Shown: piece after piece, positions 58,234 through 64,000 of the stretch
Layout: every line of letters starts with the position of its first letter
Numbering within the stretch: the stretch's first letter is position 1
Source: Theocolax elegans
Taxonomy: Eukaryota; Arthropoda; Insecta; Hymenoptera; Cerocephalidae
DNA: 64,000 bases
Assembly (NCBI GenBank): GCA_026168455.1
Contig: CM047431.1
Coordinates: forward strand, 26,260,623-26,324,622
Direction of reading: 5' to 3'
The notes under the pieces: generated by a model
The model's input: the letters and a program-made list of their open reading frames with translations, nothing else
Databases searched by the model: none
Told to the model about the DNA's origin: nothing
Program-made: the position numbers and the translations under genes

Positions 58234-61194
58234 TTGCAGTCTAATACGGTTAATAATCGCCAGGGTGAATTTAAAATTGCACATGCCAATGTTAATAGAT
58301 TAAAGACTCACTTTAATGAGATTGAACTTTGCTGCCTAGATAATCAGTTTGATATATTTGCGATCACTGAGACGTTTCTGAAGGATACTGACATTGATTC
58401 AATAATTAAAATTAAAGGATTTAATTTTTTTAGATTAGATCGTATAGGTAAAGAGGGAGGGGGTGTGGGAGCGTACGTTAAAGAATCACTAGAATGTAAG
58501 GTTATTTGTAGCTCAAACCCTGTGTTCTCAAATTCTCCAGAGTACATGATTTTTGATATTAAATTAAAAAGCAAAAAACTTTTGTTTGCAGTTATTTACC
58601 GTCGCCCACATGCCTCTTATCCCATTGAGTTTTTTGATAATATTATGGATCTGCAGCAAAAATTCGATTTTGTCGTCATCACTGGAGATCTTAATACTAA
58701 TATGCTTGCTACAAACGCTGATGTAAAATTTCTTGCGGCGAATATTGAAGCGGCTTCATTATTTCTAATTCCTTCAGAACCTACACACCATGCTGTGTGG
58801 CAGGATAGAATGGCTCATACATGGATTGACCTCTTTATTATCAACAATCCAGACTCTCTTGCACACTATAAAAAATCGTCAGCGCCGTTCATTGCGGGCC
58901 ATGATATCATAGAAGTTGTATTAAACATTAAGAGTTCACAGCCGCGACCCAAAACTATCTGTTATCGTAACTTGAATGGTATCCCGTTAAATGAGTTAAA
59001 AGAGAATTTTTTAGACCTACTTGCATCACCCTGTGCAGTCGACCGATATACGCATAACTTAGTAAGTAATTCTATTAATACTGATATTCCTGGAAATCTC
59101 CTATATCTAGTCAATAACTTAGAAAAATCAATAATAGGTGCAATTGATAAACTTGCTCCATTAATTACTAAAACTCTGCCTCCCAAGGCTAAACACTGGG
59201 TAACTCCTGATATACGCAAATTAATTCGAGCGAGAAATAAAGCTTTTAAAATAGCAAGGCTAACTGAAAGTCCGGAAAGAATTGAAATCTTCAAAGCTCT
59301 CAGAAGGGAAGTCTCGAATAAATTATGCTCAGCAAAAAACAGGTTTATTGAAAAAAAGATAGAGTCAGCTAGTGATACCCGTGCTAAATGGAATGAGTTA
59401 CGGAAACTGGGTCTTTCTGGTAGTTTTCTACCTTCCCCTACCTTATATTTTTCGCTAAATGAACTTAATAAGTTCTATGCCTCTGTTTCGTCTCATGTAT
59501 TACCCCTGTTGTCTGAGACACTATTGGAAATCATCTCTACCCCTCTTTCCTGTGATGCTGACCTGATCTTTGATTTCATGCCAATAAATGAACAAAATCT
59601 GTATAAAATACTTAATGACTCACGATCCAAAGCCTCGGGAATTGATGGCATTTCAGTTAAAATGATGAAACTCCTCTCTCCAGAGCTGTTATCTCCTTTG
59701 GTAAACATCTTCAACTTATCCCTAAAAGAGGGCTTGTTTCCGGAGAGTTGGAAAAAATCGACCTTACGACCTATATCCAAGATAAAAACACCAGCATCCC
59801 CTTCTGACACGAGACCAATTGCTCAATTATCAGAACTCTCCAAATTATTAGAAAAAGTTGTCCAAACTCAACTTACAAACCACTTAGAAAAAAACAAGTT
59901 GCTATTCAATCGTCAAGCTGGTTTTCGCAAGGGGCATAGTACCCAAACAGCGCTACTTGGTATATTAGAAGATGTCCGTGCGGCGATTGACAATAGAATG
60001 GTTACATTCTTGATTCTCTTCGATTTCTCGAAGGCTTTTGACTTGATCCCACACAATAAATTACTTAAAAAACTAAGAAAGTTCAATTGTTCCGATAATG
60101 TAATTCGCTGGTTCTACAACTATCTAAGAAATAGAACTCAAGCTGTGATTGATGATGAGGGTAATTTATCATCTTGGTTAAAACTACTTGCGGGTGTGAT
60201 ACAGGGAAGTGTATTAGGTTCTACTCTATTTTATACATTCATAAACGATTTGCCGCTAGTAATACGCTACTCAAAAATTATGATCTTCGCTGATGATACT
60301 CAGATATACCTCCACTGCCACCCTAGCGAATTGGCTGCAGGAATTGCCGCAATAACAGCTGATGCACAGGCATTGGCGGAATGGGCCTTATTGAATGGCT
60401 TAAAATTAAACACCGAAAAAACAAAAGCAATCATCTTTGGCAGTCGACCCTTTATATCTGATATTTATAGAGACTCTTGTCAGAATATTATCATCTCCGG
60501 CACTCCTATCTCGTTCGTTTCTGAGGTCAAGAATCTGGGATTGTGGATGACCTCCACCCTTGACTGGGATAAGCATATTCGCAGTGTCTCCCAAAAGATC
60601 CACGGTCTGCTCCATGCGCTGCGTTTTCACAAACATGCTCTGACTTTCGATCTTCGCAAAAAGTTAGTACAATCACTAATTTTCCCTCATCTGGATTATG
60701 CGAGTGCAACTTTTTGTAGCCTTGAATTTACGAAAAATTTGAAATTGCAACGATTGCAAAATGCTTGCACACGGTTTGTGTATGGAAACATACATCGAAC
60801 TGCACACATAACCCCCTATCGAATAGAATTGGGATGGCTCTCGGTTGAGAAGCGTCGTGAATTCCTAACTATAATGCTAGCCCTAAAAGTCATATGCTTC
60901 AAAAATCCAGTTTACCTATCAGAAAGATTCATTTTAGCTGAAACCAGCTCACTTGTACGTCACTCTGTACGCCATCCACCGCAAAAACTGCTTTATAAAG
61001 TTCCTAGGACTGAGTATCTTAATAAGTCATTTACAATAGTCTCATCCAAACTAATCAATGCTCAACCTTCAATTGTACTGGATGCAAACTTTTTAAATCA
61101 AGCTAGAGCCTTTCTCCTAAAGGATTTCTTAGCAAAAGATAAAGAAGACTGGGAATCTAGATATAATATTCAAATAAGTCAGAGCTTAGTATAA
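58234..61194 (+). CDS. CR1-like ORF2: endonuclease and reverse transcriptase
   Basis: An open frame of 986 codons. Endonuclease: AHANVNRLKTHFNEIE, AITETFLKDTD, GGGVGAYVK, VITGDLNTNML (about residue 148), AGHDIIEV. Reverse transcriptase: KASGIDGISVKMMKLL, RPIAQLSELSKLLEK, RQAGFRKGHSTQTALL, LFDFSKAFDLIPH, GVIQGSVLGSTLF and catalytic FADDTQIYLH (about residue 684). A ~200-residue C-terminal part has HLDYASATFCSLEF. The first ATG in this frame is about 108 codons in, so the start is unclear. The frame is the same as ORF1 and is separated from it by TGA codons at 58216 and 58231. Alternatively the ATG at 58214, overlapping the ORF1 stop, was the start and a one-base indel followed. This copy may still supply enzyme. 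Confidence 0.88.
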   Translation: MQSNTVNNRQGEFKIAHANVNRLKTHFNEIELCCLDNQFDIFAITETFLKDTDIDSIIKIKGFNFFRLDRIGKEGGGVGAYVKESLECKVICSSNPVFSNSPEYMIFDIKLKSKKLLFAVIYRRPHASYPIEFFDNIMDLQQKFDFVVITGDLNTNMLATNADVKFLAANIEAASLFLIPSEPTHHAVWQDRMAHTWIDLFIINNPDSLAHYKKSSAPFIAGHDIIEVVLNIKSSQPRPKTICYRNLNGIPLNELKENFLDLLASPCAVDRYTHNLVSNSINTDIPGNLLYLVNNLEKSIIGAIDKLAPLITKTLPPKAKHWVTPDIRKLIRARNKAFKIARLTESPERIEIFKALRREVSNKLCSAKNRFIEKKIESASDTRAKWNELRKLGLSGSFLPSPTLYFSLNELNKFYASVSSHVLPLLSETLLEIISTPLSCDADLIFDFMPINEQNLYKILNDSRSKASGIDGISVKMMKLLSPELLSPLVNIFNLSLKEGLFPESWKKSTLRPISKIKTPASPSDTRPIAQLSELSKLLEKVVQTQLTNHLEKNKLLFNRQAGFRKGHSTQTALLGILEDVRAAIDNRMVTFLILFDFSKAFDLIPHNKLLKKLRKFNCSDNVIRWFYNYLRNRTQAVIDDEGNLSSWLKLLAGVIQGSVLGSTLFYTFINDLPLVIRYSKIMIFADDTQIYLHCHPSELAAGIAAITADAQALAEWALLNGLKLNTEKTKAIIFGSRPFISDIYRDSCQNIIISGTPISFVSEVKNLGLWMTSTLDWDKHIRSVSQKIHGLLHALRFHKHALTFDLRKKLVQSLIFPHLDYASATFCSLEFTKNLKLQRLQNACTRFVYGNIHRTAHITPYRIELGWLSVEKRREFLTIMLALKVICFKNPVYLSERFILAETSSLVRHSVRHPPQKLLYKVPRTEYLNKSFTIVSSKLINAQPSIVLDANFLNQARAFLLKDFLAKDKEDWESRYNIQISQSLV

Positions 61195-61509
61195 GATAAT
61201 TCTTAGTTTATAACTTTAATGTAATCTATTAAAATATGCGACGAAAGAGGCACGGTAGTTGCCGTAGCCTTCTAATTATAATTACATTGATATTTTCTAT
61301 AGTATAATATACATATAATATAAAATGTGTTATTGCGTATTACTTATTGTTAACTACTTATTGTTAACTATTACTATAATATAAAAATTTTGGAACAGCA
61401 TGCGATTTTATGTAAAATATGAGCAGTCTGATTGTATAACTAGTTGTAAGAAATCATGTATAATTTTCTGAAAGAGCCATATAGGGTTATACCCAAAGGC
61501 TTTAATAAA

Positions 61510-61529
61510 CTATCAATCAATCAATCAAT

Positions 61530-61573
<44 letters not shown>
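61510..61573. repeat. (TCAA)n element tail followed by (TC)n microsatellite
   Basis: TCAATCAATCAA repeats (61510-61533) end the CR1-like element; the (CT)n run follows to about 61573. Confidence 0.9.
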
Positions 61574-61574
<1 letters not shown>

Positions 61575-61580
61575 ATAAAA

Positions 61581-62920
61581 TTGGCACGTGACTTTTTCTA
61601 CGAGAAATCTTTGTCCGAAAACTCCGATCAGTCTCACTGTTGGCGACTTCTGAATAGATTAGGGATCGTTGGAGACAGGCATAATTCTCCTTTAAAATTT
61701 TTTTCTGTTGAAGAACTCATTCGGCATTATTCCTCAGTTAGCTGTCAACATCCAAGTTGTACCATTGAGCAATTATGTGATATAATTAGTTTGCCTCCTG
61801 CTCATAATTATCCTTTGTTTGAATTTACATTTGTTACACCTCAGGAAGTAGAGGCTGCTCTATCTTCTTGTCTCTCTAAGACCAAAAGATACAGCTTGGA
61901 TGGTCTCTCATTAATATACTTTAAGGATGTATTCCCTATAATTGTTCCATACCGAACCACTTTGTTTAATTTATCCCTTACGAGCAGGCAGTATCCTAAA
62001 ATATGGAAATGTGCTTCAATTGTCCCGGTTAGTAAAACATCTAAGCCTCTGACGCCTTCTGACATCCGTCCAATTGCTAATCTTCCTCATTTTGCAAAGG
62101 TGTTTGATCAGCTGGTTACTAGTCAGATTACTGCTCACCTAGAATTCAATAATATTTTATCGCCCTTTCAATCTAGGTTCCGCAGATCCTTTAGTACCCA
62201 AACAGCTCTTTTGAAAGTTGTTGAAGATGTACGATTGGCCATGAAAGGGGTCAGATCACATTTTTAGTTTTATTTGATTTTAGTAAATCGTTTGATACCA
62301 TCAACCATGTAGAACTTTTTAAGATACTAAAACTAAAATGGTTTTTCTCATACCTTACTGGCCGATCCCAAGCTGTTGTGGATCCTGATAATATTACATC
62401 GGATTTTATTGAAACTTCGTCTGACGTACCCCAAGGTTCAACCCCAGGGCCACTTATATTTTTAATTTTTATTAATACCTTAATCGGCGTGCTTGAATTC
62501 ACCCATGGTATGTTATTTGCTGACGACTTTCAACTTTATATTCATGTTAAACCTTCCGATTGTAATTCAGCAATTGATAAATTGATTCAGGATGGTGAAC
62601 GGGTTGCTAAATGGGCCCAAACTCACGGTCTTAAGTTAAACTTTGGTAAAACCAAAGCATTACTAATAGGTTCTGTCCAACAGCTACGGTATGTGAATAG
62701 AGAAATGTTACGCCCTATAATAATTGACAGTCATGAAATAAAATTGGTGAGTTCTGTTCGCAATCTTGGTCTTACGATTAATGAAAATTTGCAGTGGAAC
62801 TCCCACGTAGCAGGTATTATATCACGTGTTCATGGTGTCTTACACAAACTCCGAAATAAAGGGACTTTTTTGTCTTTTGCATTGAGGAAAAAATTAGTCA
62901 CTTCATTAATAATAATATAA
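61581..62920 (+). pseudogene. Third CR1-like element, reverse transcriptase part
   Basis: 61581-62267 encodes the linker and first half of the reverse transcriptase (RPIANLPHFAKVFDQLVTSQ, STQTALLKVVEDVRLAMKG). 62262-62377 continues in another frame (LFDFSKSFDTINH). 62378-62920 encodes VPQGSTPGPLIF, catalytic FADDFQLYIH and SVRNLGLTINENLQWNSHVA, and ends in an AT-rich stretch. It has two frameshifts. It begins directly after the microsatellite, so it is 5'-truncated, and it is closer to the 53170-56290 copy than to the middle one. Confidence 0.85.
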
Positions 62921-63481
62921 ATATAATGTCAATAAATAATGTCAATATAAGCGAGCACTTGACCCTACCCAAGTCCTTACCGAACCCTACCAGCCTACAC
63001 AGACAGGGAAGCCCACACCACCGAGCACACAAATAAGAGCTCAGGAGTCTTCAAGGTGATCCAGAAGCAGCTTGAAGCCAAACCGATGCCAGGAAGTGGT
63101 GAAGAGAAGTCCTTGACAGCACACCTGAGGAAGCAGCGTAGTCAGAACCACCTCCCATAGCAGTCATCTGGCACAGCGAATAACCCTGTAAGATTACTTC
63201 TTACAATGTGCACTATATAAAACCGACCCTACGCCAGCCCACAAAATATGAAATATAAAAAAAAAATACCATAATATAGGTCACTAATGGCTCCGACTAC
63301 CTACATCTTCGAATGAAACTGCTCCTTTATATATTCTTTATACAAAAATAAAATAAGAATTGTCGATGCGGAGAATTTAAAAATGCAATATCTCTTTGAT
63401 TATGCGATCTTTCCTTACCATTTCAACGCCAAAATTTGCTCCCTGCCTGTTAATAAATGCTCCCTTTTCAAAAAAAGCAAA
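62921..63481. other. Unassigned region, partly GC-richer
   Basis: 62960-63220 is richer in GC and CCTACC-like words but has no gene or RNA I recognise. Confidence 0.4.
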
Positions 63482-63905
63482 TTCCTTAAGATAAATTAAA
63501 AATGAAAGATAATTAATATTACTGATAAAACCTAACCAAAACAAGGTTCTGCGCATGCGTCGTGCAAGTGCGCATGACTAAACAGGCGCACTATGCGCAT
63601 GTGCAATTGTGGTGTCTATGAAGGCAGGCATTTTAAAATCGCGAAAAAAACAAATAAAGCTTGTTTATTTGACCTTGTAACCCCGTTTTTTGGTTATAAT
63701 TTAAACAAAAAATGCATTATTATAAGGCTTTTATAGTTTTTTCATAAAAAAGTCAAAAGTTTTTATTATTTATGAGAGTTATGTGGGTATTTGAGAATTA
63801 TGTAGACAGTCGTCTATAAATCAACGACGCATGCGCAGAACCTTGTTTTGGTTAGGTTTTATCAGTAATATTAATTATCTTTCATTTTTAATTTATCTTA
63901 AGGAT
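63482..63905. mobile_element. Short element with ~80-bp terminal inverted repeats
   Basis: 63482-63562 and 63825-63905 are inverse copies (TCCTTAAGATAAATTAAAAA...CAAGGTTCTGCGCATGCGTCG). The central ~260 bp is non-coding. The word GCGTCGTGCAAGTGCGCATG follows the left repeat inside (about 63556) and also follows the right repeat outside (about 63907), so the boundary has been rearranged or the element arose around this word. The last 95 bases of the window hold nothing else. Confidence 0.8.
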
Positions 63906-64000
63906 AGCGTCGTGCAAGTGCGCATGACTATTTTACCGCGGCAATTTAAATCTTTGAAGAAACATAACCTCAAAAATAGACAAAAACGTGCACGGTCGAT

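Larger units (their letters stand above)
56460..61533 (+). mobile_element. CR1-like non-LTR retrotransposon, nearly intact
   Basis: Holds ORF1 with a PHD-like zinc finger, ORF2 with endonuclease and reverse transcriptase but no RNase H, a ~330-bp 3' UTR, and an end made of (TCAA)n repeats (61510-61533) rather than poly(A), as in CR1-group elements. The 5' limit is uncertain (about 56460-56570). No target duplication was found, which is usual for the group. Confidence 0.85.

Noticed and set aside
1..64000. CRISPR array or bacterial-style operon
   Set aside because: No regularly spaced short repeats with unique spacers and no runs of adjacent bacterial-type genes. All repeats are eukaryotic element types.

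Overview
The window reads as a repeat-saturated, AT-rich stretch of an animal nuclear genome, most likely an insect and probably a hymenopteran. The host signal is one spliced exon of translation initiation factor eIF3a (51371-52647, minus strand, clean splice sites). Almost everything else is mobile DNA of several ages: non-LTR retrotransposons, piggyBac, Kolobok/Mutator-like and Tc1/mariner-like transposons, a decayed Polinton-type DNA polymerase gene, a SINE, and many palindromic (foldback/MITE-like) elements. There are no operons, no CRISPR array and no complete canonical tRNA or rRNA gene.

Layout. 0.2-4.4 kb: minus-strand family-B DNA polymerase pseudogene, followed upstream by a repeat array with inverted CGCGAATT-type arms (5.0-5.8 kb). 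6-13.2 kb: dispersed repeats, a MITE, and a 3.9-kb element with ~520-bp inverted termini, each carrying a tRNA-like Pol III unit, with a 1.4-kb foldback element nested inside. 13.8-16.1 kb: a complete TTAA-flanked transposon with an open but internally deleted transposase. 17-24 kb: a Tc1/mariner-like remnant, minisatellites and a Cys-rich pseudogene. 24.2-27.6 kb: one piggyBac inserted inside another. 28.3-29.6 kb: an array of 397-bp units with hammerhead ribozyme motifs, flanked by a near-perfect 14-bp target duplication. 31.4-33.7 kb: a 1,148-bp tandem duplication. 34.7-35.9 kb: a decayed ORF split by a palindrome with tRNA-like arms. 36.0-47.1 kb: an RNase H-bearing I/Jockey-type retrotransposon bounded by an exact 13-bp target duplication, itself broken by a 4.9-kb palindromic element and a ~737-bp tandem duplication. 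47.1-50.6 kb: two more palindromes, one with a second hammerhead-like core. 51.4-52.6 kb: the eIF3a exon. 53.2-62.9 kb: three CR1-like retrotransposons, the middle one with a 986-codon open ORF2. 63.5-63.9 kb: a short terminal-inverted-repeat element.

The most interesting item is the ribozyme array. In three copies the same 67-nt segment folds as a hammerhead with open stem III, closed stems I and II, and two 14-nt loops sharing 9 nt of perfect complementarity. Each copy carries different damage, while the consensus is complete. Tandem units with one ribozyme each, inserted between target duplications, match the architecture of a retrozyme (a non-autonomous circular-RNA retroelement). All functional statements rest on reading the sequence and on family knowledge; no search or folding program was run.
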